Source of the DNA: JBDSTW01 sp039914705 | GTDB lineage: Bacteria; Pseudomonadota; Gammaproteobacteria; SURF-13 | NCBI GenBank assembly: GCA_039914705.1 | Contig: JBDSOT010000038.1 | Coordinates: 1 to 19,974 of the forward strand | DNA length: 19,974 nt | Direction: 5' to 3' | In this document: piece after piece, positions 7,949 through 14,963 of the stretch | Numbering within the stretch: the stretch's first letter is position 1 | Layout of the letters: each line of letters opens with the position of its first letter | Translations under genes and position numbers: made by a program | The notes under the pieces: model-generated | Told to the model about the DNA's origin: nothing | The model's input: the letters and a program-made list of their open reading frames with translations, nothing else | Databases searched by the model: none

Positions 7949-9868
7949 TCACTGTGTTGCGGATGAAACCACCGCTAGCCCTGCCACATCCTGGCCAAGA
8001 ACGGCAAAGTTACGGTAATACTCATCAATAGTGCGCAAAATGCCCTCAACGTCAAGACCGCATTCAGTCAGCAATTGCTCGCGCGAGGCATGCTCTAAAA
8101 AGCGGTCGGGCAGACCCGTGTTAATAATCGGAATTTGCAGCCCACAGGCGGCCAGGCATTCATTCACGGCGCTGCCCGCCCCGCCGGCCACCGCATTATC
8201 CTCAAGCGTCACCAGCAGTTCATGACGGGCGGCAATCTCGGCTATCAGGGCCTCATCAACGGGCTTTACGAAACGCATATTGATTACCGTGGCATTGATG
8301 CGCTCGGCTACCAGCAGCGCCGCGGCCAGGGTTGACCCAAAGGCCAGTAACGCCACGGCCTTGCCTTCCCTGCGCAGCTCGGCCTTGCCAACCGGCAGCG
8401 CCGTCAACTGCTGCTCTATCCTGGCGGCCGGACCTAATCCGCGCGGATAACGCACCGCCGCAGGTTGATTGAGCATAAAGCCCGTGTAGAGCATCTGGCG
8501 GCATTCGTTTTCATCGGCGGGTGCCATCACTACCATGTTCGGCACACAACGCAGAAAGCTGAAGTCGAAGCTGCCGGCGTGAGTCGCACCGTCCGGCCCA
8601 ACCAGGCCCGCGCGGTCGATGGCGAACAGTACCGGTAGGTTCTGTATGGCAACGTCGTGAATCAACTGGTCGTAGGCACGCTGCAAAAATGTGGAGTAGA
8701 TTGCCACGACGGGCTTTAAGCCCTCGCTCGCGAGACCCGCAGCGAAGGTGACGCTGTGCTGTTCGGCGATGCCGACATCGAAATATCGGCTAGGATAGCG
8801 TTCGGAAAACTCGACAAGGCCAGAGCCTTCGCGCATGGCCGGCGTGATACCCACCAGGCGTTCATCGAGCGCCGCCATATCGCACAGCCAGTCGCTGAAC
8901 ACTTGTGTATAGGTCGGCCGCGACTTGGATGAGGCGGGCTGAATACCGACCTTGGGGTCAAACGGACTCACACCGTGATATTTCACCGGATCCGCCTCGG
9001 CCAGCGCGTAACCTTTACCCTTGCGCGTGACTACGTGCAGGATGCGCGGGCCTTTAAGCTCGCGCACGTTACGTAAAATTGTGATCAAGGTAGGCAAATC
9101 ATGGCCGCTGATAGGGCCAAAGTAATTAAAGCCCAGTTCCTCGAAAAAGCTGCCGGGTGTGACCATGCCCTTGACGTGCTTTTCGGTGCGTTGCGCCAAC
9201 TCCCAGATCGGCGGGATATGGGTCAGCACCTTTTTACCGCTTTTACGCACTGCGCTGTAAAATTTTCCGGAGAGTATGCGCGCGAGATAGCTCGACAGCG
9301 CGCCGACATTCGGCGAGATCGACATATCGTTGTCGTTCAACACCACGAGTAAATCCACAGCCAAACTGCCAGCATGATTGAGCGCCTCATAGGCCAAACC
9401 TGCGGTCATGCCGCCGTCGCCTATAATTGCGGCCACCTTGCGCTCGCTGCCCGTCTGCGCCGCAGCAACAGCCATACCGAGTGCTGCGCTGATCGAGGTG
9501 CTGGAATGACCCGCGCCGAAACTATCATAAGGACTCTCGTCGCTGGTCAGGAAGGGCGCAAGGCCGCCTTTCTGGCGGATGGTGCCGATGCGGTCACGAC
9601 GGCCGGTGAGGATTTTATGCGGATAGCATTGGTGCCCGACGTCCCACACGAGGCGGTCATCAGGGGTGTTGAAAATATAGTGCAAGGCGATAGTGAGTTC
9701 GACGGTGCCAAGCCCGGCACCAAAGTGACCACCGCAACCCGATACCGAATGCACCAGAAAAGCACGCAACTCGTCCGCGACTTTTGCCAGCTCGGCCTCG
9801 GAAAGCTGGCGCAAATCCTGGGGCGAATTGATAATTTCCAGCAGTGGATAGTCGCGAGTTTCGGGCAT
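7949..9868 (-). CDS. dxs: 1-deoxy-D-xylulose-5-phosphate synthase
   Basis: This thiamine-diphosphate transketolase-like enzyme (about 639 residues) condenses pyruvate and glyceraldehyde 3-phosphate, the entry step of the MEP pathway. The TPP/Mg motif starts at GDGGMTAGLAYEALNHAG (about residue 150) and ends at the LNDNDMSIS asparagine (about 178-179). The catalytic glutamate region is DVGIAEQHSVTFAAG (Glu about 369). The pyrimidine-domain signature DRAGLVGPDGATHAG follows. An earlier in-frame TTG at 9874 lacks a clear ribosome site; ATG at 9866-9868 is used. It is the first gene of the hopanoid/isoprenoid operon. Whether a second dxs exists elsewhere in the genome cannot be seen. Confidence 0.96.
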   Translation of the reverse strand: MPETRDYPLLEIINSPQDLRQLSEAELAKVADELRAFLVHSVSGCGGHFGAGLGTVELTIALHYIFNTPDDRLVWDVGHQCYPHKILTGRRDRIGTIRQKGGLAPFLTSDESPYDSFGAGHSSTSISAALGMAVAAAQTGSERKVAAIIGDGGMTAGLAYEALNHAGSLAVDLLVVLNDNDMSISPNVGALSSYLARILSGKFYSAVRKSGKKVLTHIPPIWELAQRTEKHVKGMVTPGSFFEELGFNYFGPISGHDLPTLITILRNVRELKGPRILHVVTRKGKGYALAEADPVKYHGVSPFDPKVGIQPASSKSRPTYTQVFSDWLCDMAALDERLVGITPAMREGSGLVEFSERYPSRYFDVGIAEQHSVTFAAGLASEGLKPVVAIYSTFLQRAYDQLIHDVAIQNLPVLFAIDRAGLVGPDGATHAGSFDFSFLRCVPNMVVMAPADENECRQMLYTGFMLNQPAAVRYPRGLGPAARIEQQLTALPVGKAELRREGKAVALLAFGSTLAAALLVAERINATVINMRFVKPVDEALIAEIAARHELLVTLEDNAVAGGAGSAVNECLAACGLQIPIINTGLPDRFLEHASREQLLTECGLDVEGILRTIDEYYRNFAVLGQDVAGLAVVSSATQ

Positions 9869-9907
9869 TTCCAAGCTCAGTTTATGACGTTATAAAGACA
9901 TGAAAAC

Positions 9908-9936
9908 ATCATAGGGGTATTACCCAGCAGGCGCAA
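9908..9936 (-). promoter_or_regulatory. Candidate sigma70 promoter for the dxs-hopanoid operon, with an embedded palindrome
   Basis: On the minus strand TTGCGC (9931-9936) and TATGAT (9908-9913) are separated by 17 nt, and the predicted start lies roughly 30-35 nt before the dxs ATG. The spacer contains the 11-nt perfect palindrome GGGTATTACCC (9914-9924), adjoining the -10 box, where a repressor could bind. The -10 has 5 of 6 consensus bases, the -35 only 3 of 6. Confidence 0.45.
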
Positions 9937-10022
9937 TAGAAGGCGCTGCGCAGTCCCAAACCGCTAGCCAGCGATCGAGCCGGCAGTGTATTTCTGTCTG
10001 GTCTGTTATAGCTGATTTACCG

Positions 10023-10667
10023 CTAGTACTTGCGCCTCAATTGCATCATCTGGCCGCTGTTCTGAATCTCCATACGGCCGAGAAATGACATGCCCAATAA
10101 CACTTCGCTCGGACTTGGGCCATCCAGCACTACTGCGTCGATATTTTGCAATTCAATATCGCCCAGCTTCACGCGCGCGAGCTTTACCTGATAGGCCTGC
10201 TCCACGCCCGAGGCTGTATTTACCGTTACAGGCTCGCCGTTCATGCGAAATTCGATACCCATGCGCTTAGCCTGAATTGAATTCATCGCAACCGTTGTGG
10301 CACCCGTATCCACCAGAAAATTCACCGGATAACCATTGATGCTGCCCGCCGACATGTACATGCCTTGCGGGTTACGATAAATCTGTACACTGGTCTGCTT
10401 GGCTGCGCCAGAACCCGTTCCCATCTGGCCACCGAGCGGATAGGCGTTGCGCCTTCCGGCAATCTCCAGTGTCGCACTGTCGCCGTTAGTGGAGATCAGG
10501 GTGACACCCTCCGGGCTGGTTTGGTTTAATGCCAGTATGCGTTGCTTACCGTCGATCAAGACCATCGCCTTGTTATTGAACAGGCCCAGCACGCTGATAC
10601 GACCCGCTGCAGTAGCGGTCAGGCACACACTTAGCAATAACAAACCAGCAATTTTTTGGTAGCTCAT
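10023..10667 (-). CDS. Retropepsin-like aspartic protease, exported (clan AA, TIGR02281-like)
   Basis: This 214-residue protein has an N-terminal signal peptide (KIAGLLLLSVCLTATAAG, cleavage probably near residue 20-22), then a small beta-rich region with a LIDGKQR segment. A single retropepsin domain follows. The catalytic motif is FLVDTGATTVAMN, with Asp120-Thr-Gly, and the second hydrophobic motif is EVLLGMSFLGRMEI near the C-terminus. Family members work as homodimers. The export signal indicates a periplasmic location. Substrates are unknown. The ATG at 10665-10667 has AGGGGG 5 nt upstream. It is transcribed divergently from the amidotransferase with only 38 bp between start codons, and its stop lies 154 bp upstream of dxs, so it may or may not be co-transcribed with dxs. 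Confidence 0.82.
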   Translation of the reverse strand: MSYQKIAGLLLLSVCLTATAAGRISVLGLFNNKAMVLIDGKQRILALNQTSPEGVTLISTNGDSATLEIAGRRNAYPLGGQMGTGSGAAKQTSVQIYRNPQGMYMSAGSINGYPVNFLVDTGATTVAMNSIQAKRMGIEFRMNGEPVTVNTASGVEQAYQVKLARVKLGDIELQNIDAVVLDGPSPSEVLLGMSFLGRMEIQNSGQMMQLRRKY

Positions 10668-10705
10668 CGTAACCCCCTTTAACCATCAGGTAGTATTGCA
10701 CCTTA

Positions 10706-11407
10706 ATGAAACCCATACGCATCTTTCGCCATATCGCCACAGAAGGACCCGGCTATTTCGCCAGTTATCTCGATAGCCGGAAGCTGCCTTACGAACTGGT
10801 TTGCATTGATGCCGGCGATGCCATTTCCCAACGTGTGGATGATGTCAGCGGACTGGTCTTCATGGGTGGCCCGATGAGCGTCAATGATGATCTACCCTGG
10901 ATCAGGCAAGAACTGGGCCTGATTCGACGCGCCGCCGACATTAGCATGCCGGTGCTGGGTCATTGCCTGGGCGGTCAGTTAATCAGCAAGGCCCTGGGCG
11001 GCAGCGTTACCGAGAATCCGGACAAAGAGATCGGCTGGCATCCGGTGCAGGTAGTTGACAACGAAGCGGCGCGCGACTGGTTGGCAGAACTGCCCGATGA
11101 GTTTGAGGTTTTTCACTGGCACGGTGAAACCTTCAGCCTGCCGCAGCACGCCGCGCCCCTGCTGCGCAGTGGCTATTGTGCCAATCAGGCCTTCACAATC
11201 GGCAATATGTTGGCCTTGCAATGCCATATTGAAATGACGGCAGCGATGGTAGAGGAATGGATAAAAGATAGTTACGAATTTCCCTCTGGCTCTCTCAGCG
11301 TGCAAAGCCTGCCGGAGATCAGGCAAAATTTACCCGCTAAAATTGATCGGTTACAGCATTTGGCACGCATACTTTATAACCGCTGGCTGCGCCCCATCAT
11401 CAACTGA
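10706..11407 (+). CDS. Class-I glutamine amidotransferase-like protein (GuaA-type GATase domain)
   Basis: This stand-alone 233-residue GATase-1 protein has the nucleophile elbow GHCLGGQL with Cys87, the oxyanion-side motif FMGGPMSVN (52-60), and the catalytic His174 and Glu176 in LALQCHIEMT. All three triad residues are present, so glutaminase or gamma-glutamyl hydrolase activity is plausible. Related single-domain proteins are usually annotated as GMP synthase-like amidotransferases of unknown partner. No synthase domain is adjacent. The ATG at 10706 has only a weak, distant AGGTAG-type ribosome site, so translation may be low or leaderless. It is the sole gene of its transcription unit and is divergent from the aspartic protease. 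Confidence 0.8.
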   Translation: MKPIRIFRHIATEGPGYFASYLDSRKLPYELVCIDAGDAISQRVDDVSGLVFMGGPMSVNDDLPWIRQELGLIRRAADISMPVLGHCLGGQLISKALGGSVTENPDKEIGWHPVQVVDNEAARDWLAELPDEFEVFHWHGETFSLPQHAAPLLRSGYCANQAFTIGNMLALQCHIEMTAAMVEEWIKDSYEFPSGSLSVQSLPEIRQNLPAKIDRLQHLARILYNRWLRPIIN

Positions 11408-11461
11408 TTTGGAGCCAGAAAGTTATCGTTAATTTTCTTGACATTTTTTGTAAACAAGCGC

Positions 11462-11489
11462 TGGACATGCGCATGAAAATCAGTAAACT
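11462..11489 (+). promoter_or_regulatory. Candidate promoter of the cold-shock gene
   Basis: TGGACA (11462-11467) and TAAACT (11484-11489) are 16 nt apart and would give a leader of about 150 nt before the ATG at 11648, typical of cspA-like genes. A perfect TTGACA also occurs at 11438-11443, but I see no good -10 at normal spacing. The 240-bp gap 11408-11647 contains no other gene that I can support. The leader holds a short TGAAGC/GCTTCA inverted repeat near 11523-11546. Confidence 0.33.
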
Positions 11490-11647
11490 CAGAGACACTG
11501 CACGCTAGCGATCACTTCCGATGAAGCGATTCTGCGGCAGCTTCAGGTAGCGGTCCTATTGCATTGCGACAGTCACCGAGACATAGGGATAGTGGCTTGT
11601 GAAGGTTCCGTACATCTCAACATTGTCATACTCAAGAGGTCGTTTGT

Positions 11648-11851
11648 ATGAATGCTGGTACTGTTAAGTGGTTTAACGATAGTAAAGGTTTCGGATTTAT
11701 CTCCCCCAAAGACGGCAGCGAGGATGTATTTGTGCATTACTCCGCCATCTCCAACGAGGGCTTCAAGACACTGACCGAAGGCCAGACCGTCGAATTCGAA
11801 ACTACCAAGGGTCCCAAAGGCCTGCAAGCGGCGAACGTAAAACCCGCTTAA
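11648..11851 (+). CDS. CspA-family cold-shock protein
   Basis: This 67-residue single cold-shock domain binds single-stranded RNA and DNA as an RNA chaperone in the cytoplasm. RNP1 is KGFGFI (residues 13-18), RNP2 is VFVHY (27-31), and the N-terminal GTVKWFND is the family hallmark. The length is exactly as expected. The ATG at 11648 has AGAGG 8 nt upstream. It stands alone, with a roughly 150-nt predicted leader upstream and a strong hairpin downstream. Regulation through leader structure is known for relatives but is only inferred here. Which csp paralogue it is cannot be told. Confidence 0.96.
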   Translation: MNAGTVKWFNDSKGFGFISPKDGSEDVFVHYSAISNEGFKTLTEGQTVEFETTKGPKGLQAANVKPA

Positions 11852-11860
11852 TGCTGTAAA

Positions 11861-11894
11861 ACACACAAGCCCCTACCCCCAGGGGCTTGTGTGT
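11861..11894. terminator. Strong stem-loop after the cold-shock gene
   Basis: A perfect 14-bp inverted repeat, ACACACAAGCCCCT (11861-11874) and its complement (11881-11894), encloses a 6-nt loop and begins 9 nt after the csp stop. There is no U-tract on the plus strand (GGCAGG follows). On the minus strand it is followed by a short TTTA. It probably ends or stabilises the csp transcript and may also block minus-strand read-through from terC. Confidence 0.7.
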
Positions 11895-12017
11895 GGCAGG
11901 GTTCCATTGCCGCGTTTATCCAATCCCTTGAATCACCCAGCCCTCTCTTTAATGTCCGCGCCCCAGCCTGCGGCAATTGCGCATCTTCGACGCTGCAGTA
12001 CCCCATTTAGCGATCCG

Positions 12018-12035
12018 GCGCGGCTAGCGCCGCGC
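12018..12035. terminator. GC-rich hairpin between convergent csp and terC ends
   Basis: GCGCGGC (12018-12024), loop TAGC, GCCGCGC (12029-12035) form a perfect 7-bp GC stem 25 bp downstream of the terC stop on the minus strand. No T-run follows, so it is a candidate mRNA 3'-end stabiliser or a weak terminator. Together with the hairpin at 11861-11894 it accounts for most of the structure in the 208-bp gap 11852-12059. I see no gene there. Confidence 0.4.
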
Positions 12036-12059
12036 TAGGCATCAGCTTAGCTGTAAGTA

Positions 12060-13022
12060 TCAGGTTGATTTTTTGCGCGTAGCAATCAAACTGGCGATGA
12101 CGCTTGTCCCGATCAACACCGCGACAATAGACAGCGAGGCGGCCACTGGCACGTGATACCACGGCATGATGAGCATCTTGGTGCCGATGAAGGTGAGCAC
12201 CATAGCCAGGCCATATTTCAGCAGGTGGAAACGATCCGCTACGTCGGCCAGCAGGAAGTACAGTGCGCGCAAGCCCATGATGGCGAAGATGTTGGATGTG
12301 AATACGATGAAGGGATCGGTGGTGATGGCGAAGATGGCCGGGATGGAATCCACTGCGAACACCAGATCGGTGACCTCAATCATAATCAGCACCAGGAACA
12401 GCGGTGTAAAATAGCGTACGCCGTCCTTAATCACAGTGAATTTCTCGCCGTGATCGCCCTCGGAAATGCGCAGATGGCGGCGCGCGAATTTCAGCACCGG
12501 ATTCTTCTCCAGGTCAGGTTTTTTCTCCGCCATCACCAGCATGCGCATGCCGGTGATGACCAGAAACACACCGAAGATATACAGCACCCAGCTGAATTCC
12601 TGCACCACCCAGGCCCCGGCCAAAATCATCACCGCGCGCATAACGATGGCACCCAGCACACCGTAGATCAGCACGCGGCGCTGGAATTCCGGGGCAACGT
12701 GGAAGGCCGCGAAGATCAGCAGGAAGACGAACACGTTGTCCACCGACAGCGACTTCTCGATCAGATAGCCAGTGAGAAATTCCAATGCCTTGCGGTCGGC
12801 GACCTCCGGCCCCACCGTGCCGCTCAAGTGCCACCAAAGGCCGACGTTGAATACGAGCGCCAGGCTGAGCCAGGCCAGTGACCACAGCGCTGCCTCCTTG
12901 ACGCTGACCTTGTGCGCCTTCCTGCCGCCAAACACGAATAGGTCCAGCATCAGCATGACCAGCACGAAGGCGATGAAGGCGGCCCACATCCAGGGTTCGC
13001 CGATGGAGATTGCGTTGTTCAC
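12060..13022 (-). CDS. TerC/Alx-family integral membrane transporter
   Basis: This 320-residue multi-pass membrane protein is close in length to E. coli Alx. The family acidic residues lie within helices: MLDLFVFGG (Asp27), SLSVDNVFVFLLIF (Asp95) and MIEVTDLVFAVDSIPAIFAIT (Glu216, Asp219, Asp225). A charged cytoplasmic loop sits near 163-205. Characterised relatives export Mn2+ or protect metalloenzymes during secretion; the substrate here is inferred from family. The start is GTG at 13020-13022, with an AAGGCGGGG ribosome site 5 nt upstream. That G is shared with the TAG stop of a small upstream reading frame, so translation is probably coupled. I see no yybP-ykoY riboswitch in the short upstream gap. 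Confidence 0.9.
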   Translation of the reverse strand: MNNAISIGEPWMWAAFIAFVLVMLMLDLFVFGGRKAHKVSVKEAALWSLAWLSLALVFNVGLWWHLSGTVGPEVADRKALEFLTGYLIEKSLSVDNVFVFLLIFAAFHVAPEFQRRVLIYGVLGAIVMRAVMILAGAWVVQEFSWVLYIFGVFLVITGMRMLVMAEKKPDLEKNPVLKFARRHLRISEGDHGEKFTVIKDGVRYFTPLFLVLIMIEVTDLVFAVDSIPAIFAITTDPFIVFTSNIFAIMGLRALYFLLADVADRFHLLKYGLAMVLTFIGTKMLIMPWYHVPVAASLSIVAVLIGTSVIASLIATRKKST

Positions 13023-13135
13023 TATTGCCCCGCCTTGAGTAATGCGATGCGTTCTTCCAATGGCGGACGCATGGTGACGGACAGTATCAGCACAATGCCG
13101 AGGTGGGTGGCGAGAAATAGGATATTGCGTTTCAT
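13022..13135 (-). pseudogene. htpX: 37-codon in-frame deletion remnant of htpX (M48 protease), coupled to terC
   Basis: A small frame starts at ATG 13133-13135 and stops at TAG 13022-13024. Its first 21 residues (MKRNILFLAT, then HLGIVLILSVT) match the first membrane helix of HtpX, and its last 15 (RPPLEERIALLKAGQ) match the conserved HPPLEERI...L C-terminal end of HtpX. Everything between, including the HEXXH zinc site and the other helices, is missing (HtpX is about 290 residues). A strong AAGGA sits 6 nt before the ATG, so it could still be translated as a single-helix membrane peptide. The stop overlaps the terC GTG by 1 nt. Matches are from memory of the family, not a search. Confidence 0.62.
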
Positions 13136-13137
13136 TG

Positions 13138-13165
13138 GTGTTCCTTTTGCTTGTGTTCCTTTTGC
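13138..13165 (-). repeat. Tandem 13-bp repeat duplicating a Shine-Dalgarno site
   Basis: On the minus strand GCAAAAGGAACAC occurs twice (13138-13150 and 13153-13165), separated by 2 nt. Each copy carries AAGGA. The copy nearest the htpX remnant is at ideal spacing for its ATG. It could be a slippage duplication or a ribosome standby arrangement. Confidence 0.8.
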
Positions 13166-13206
13166 AATGAATAAGTAATCAAGCGCGGATAATTGCGATG
13201 TTTATC

Positions 13207-13725
13207 TCAGCCCCCCGCACCATGCTTCTTGGGGCCGCCCAGCCAATCCATGATGGCAAACATCAGGCCGGAAAACACGAAGGTCACGTGGATACCAACC
13301 TTCCATGCCAACTGTTCGTTGCTTATATTATCGCCGACGGCGACGAAAGCCTTGAGCAAGTCGATGCCCGAGATGGCGATGATGGAGCCGATGAGCTTCA
13401 TCTTGAGTCCGGCGAAATCCACATGCCCCATCCAGTCCGGCCGGTCTTCGTGACCGCCGGTGTCGATCTTGGACACGAAGTTTTCATAACCGGCGAAAAT
13501 GATGATGATGAGCAGGTTCGCCACCAACACCAGGTCTACCAGGGCGAGCACGCCCACCACCACGCTGCCCCCGCCATGCGTGAGTATGGCAACGAGGTGC
13601 ACGAATTCCACACCGAAATACCACAACAATACAACAATGGCCCCCACCAGTCCGAGGTAGAACGGTGCCAATAGCCAGCGGCTGGTAAACAATAGGTTTT
13701 CTAGAAGTCGTTCTATGGTTTGCAT
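13207..13725 (-). CDS. UPF0114 (YqhA) family inner-membrane protein
   Basis: This 172-residue protein matches the YqhA/UPF0114 family in length and motifs: N-terminal RLLENLLFTSRWLLAPFYLGL, the helix LVDLVLVANLLIIIIFAGYENFVS, the charged loop with DRPDWMGHVDFAGLKMKL, and a C-terminal helix ending in MDWLGGPKK. About four membrane segments are predicted. Function is not established for the family. The ATG at 13723-13725 lies inside the end of purK (13-nt overlap, other frame) with no strong ribosome site, so translation is probably coupled to purK. It is followed, 71 bp later, by the htpX remnant and terC. Confidence 0.88.
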   Translation of the reverse strand: MQTIERLLENLLFTSRWLLAPFYLGLVGAIVVLLWYFGVEFVHLVAILTHGGGSVVVGVLALVDLVLVANLLIIIIFAGYENFVSKIDTGGHEDRPDWMGHVDFAGLKMKLIGSIIAISGIDLLKAFVAVGDNISNEQLAWKVGIHVTFVFSGLMFAIMDWLGGPKKHGAGG

Positions 13726-14963
13726 AAGGTATCCGTAATAATAGGGAGATAGGGCATTTCATCGGCTGCGGCCAGTTCCATCGACTTCGGGCTTGTGTCA
13801 GCGCGCCCATGCTCCCTCACCGGCGAAGGCTCCCCGCCGGTAAGCGCATATTGTATGGCCCGCGCTTGGGTCAAGGCCTCTTCCACGCTCTCGCCCAGAT
13901 AAGTGAAATGCCCCATTTTGCGGCCAGGTCGTTCCTCATGCTTACCATAGAGATGTAATTTCGCACGTGGATGGTTTAGCACCTGATCCCACGGCGGGGC
14001 TTGATCTTCACGCCATAAATCCCCGAGCAAATTGACCATCACAGCGGGGCCAAGCAAAGTCGCATCACCTAGCATTAAACCACACAAGACGCGTACCTGC
14101 TGCTCAAATTGCGAGGTGTGGCAGGCGTCCAAAGTGTAATGTCCTGAGTTGTGGGGACGTGGCGCAATCTCATTCACTAACAAGCGGCCATCCTGCGCAA
14201 TAAAAAATTCAACCGCCATCACCCCACAATATCCTAGCAATTCAGCGATGCGAATGGTGATCTGCCTGGCGTGTTCTCCGATCTCGGGTGAAACACGGGC
14301 GGGGGCAATACTGACATCGAGTATCCCCTCGCGGTGGCAATTTTCGCTGGGCGGATACACCGCCACGCGCCCATCCACAGCGCGCGCAATCAGTACCGAT
14401 ATTTCGGTTTGAATATCGACACCCGCCTCCAGAATGCAGGGTGTGCCGCCCAGTTCGTCAAACGCCTTCTCCGCTTCAGCCAGATTGCATAGCCAGCGTT
14501 GCCCTTTGCCGTCGTAACCGGCACGGCTTAATTTCATGAGTGCCGGTGTCGCCACTTGTTGCAGCGCCTCACCTAATGCCTGGCGGTGTTCCACTACTGC
14601 GTAGGGCGCAGTGGCTAAACCGTGCGATTTCAGAAAGTTTTTTTCGCGGATGCGATCCTGCGTGACCGCCAGCGCAGCACCTGACGGGCTGACCGGGCGC
14701 ATGCCCGCCAAATAGTTAAGCGAACTGGCGGGAACATTTTCAAATTCCGTGGTAATCGCCGCACACTCGCTGGCGAGACGCTCCAGCGCATCGTGATCGG
14801 TATAACTCGCCTGAATATGCCGATTCGCCCACTGCGCCGCCGGACAATCCGGTTCCGGATCAAGCACCACCACGGCGTAGCCCATGCTCCGCGCGGCCAT
14901 CACAAACATGCGACCGAGTTGGCCGCCGCCCAGAATGCCCAAGCTAGCACCGGGCAGGATCAT
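13713..14963 (-). CDS. purK: PurK, N5-carboxyaminoimidazole ribonucleotide synthase
   Basis: This ATP-grasp enzyme uses ATP and bicarbonate to carboxylate aminoimidazole ribonucleotide in purine synthesis. Seen are the N-terminal GILGGGQLGRM (residues 9-19), TTEFENVP (71-78), the ATP-grasp glycine loop AGYDGKGQ (148-155) and the metal-binding NEIAPRPHNSGHYT (264-277). At 416 residues it is longer than most PurK proteins because of a C-terminal tail of about 40 residues (from PSPVREHGRAD on) that looks unstructured. The ATG overlaps the purE stop as ATGA, giving a coupled purE-purK pair. The tail's last codons overlap the start of the YqhA-family gene. Confidence 0.95.
   Translation of the reverse strand: MILPGASLGILGGGQLGRMFVMAARSMGYAVVVLDPEPDCPAAQWANRHIQASYTDHDALERLASECAAITTEFENVPASSLNYLAGMRPVSPSGAALAVTQDRIREKNFLKSHGLATAPYAVVEHRQALGEALQQVATPALMKLSRAGYDGKGQRWLCNLAEAEKAFDELGGTPCILEAGVDIQTEISVLIARAVDGRVAVYPPSENCHREGILDVSIAPARVSPEIGEHARQITIRIAELLGYCGVMAVEFFIAQDGRLLVNEIAPRPHNSGHYTLDACHTSQFEQQVRVLCGLMLGDATLLGPAVMVNLLGDLWREDQAPPWDQVLNHPRAKLHLYGKHEERPGRKMGHFTYLGESVEEALTQARAIQYALTGGEPSPVREHGRADTSPKSMELAAADEMPYLPIITDTLCKP

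Noticed and set aside
11438..11443. Perfect TTGACA as the -35 of the cold-shock promoter
   Set aside because: At 16-18 nt spacing the -10 positions read GCTGGA, CTGGAC or TGGACA, none close to TATAAT.
12153..12881. A 242-codon plus-strand frame opposite terC, rich in His, Gln and Asp
   Set aside because: The composition is what the reverse of a hydrophobic membrane gene gives; no ribosome site or family features were seen.
13136..13206. A yybP-ykoY manganese riboswitch upstream of terC
   Set aside because: The gap is only 71 bp, largely the tandem repeat and AT-rich DNA, with no recognisable conserved loops.
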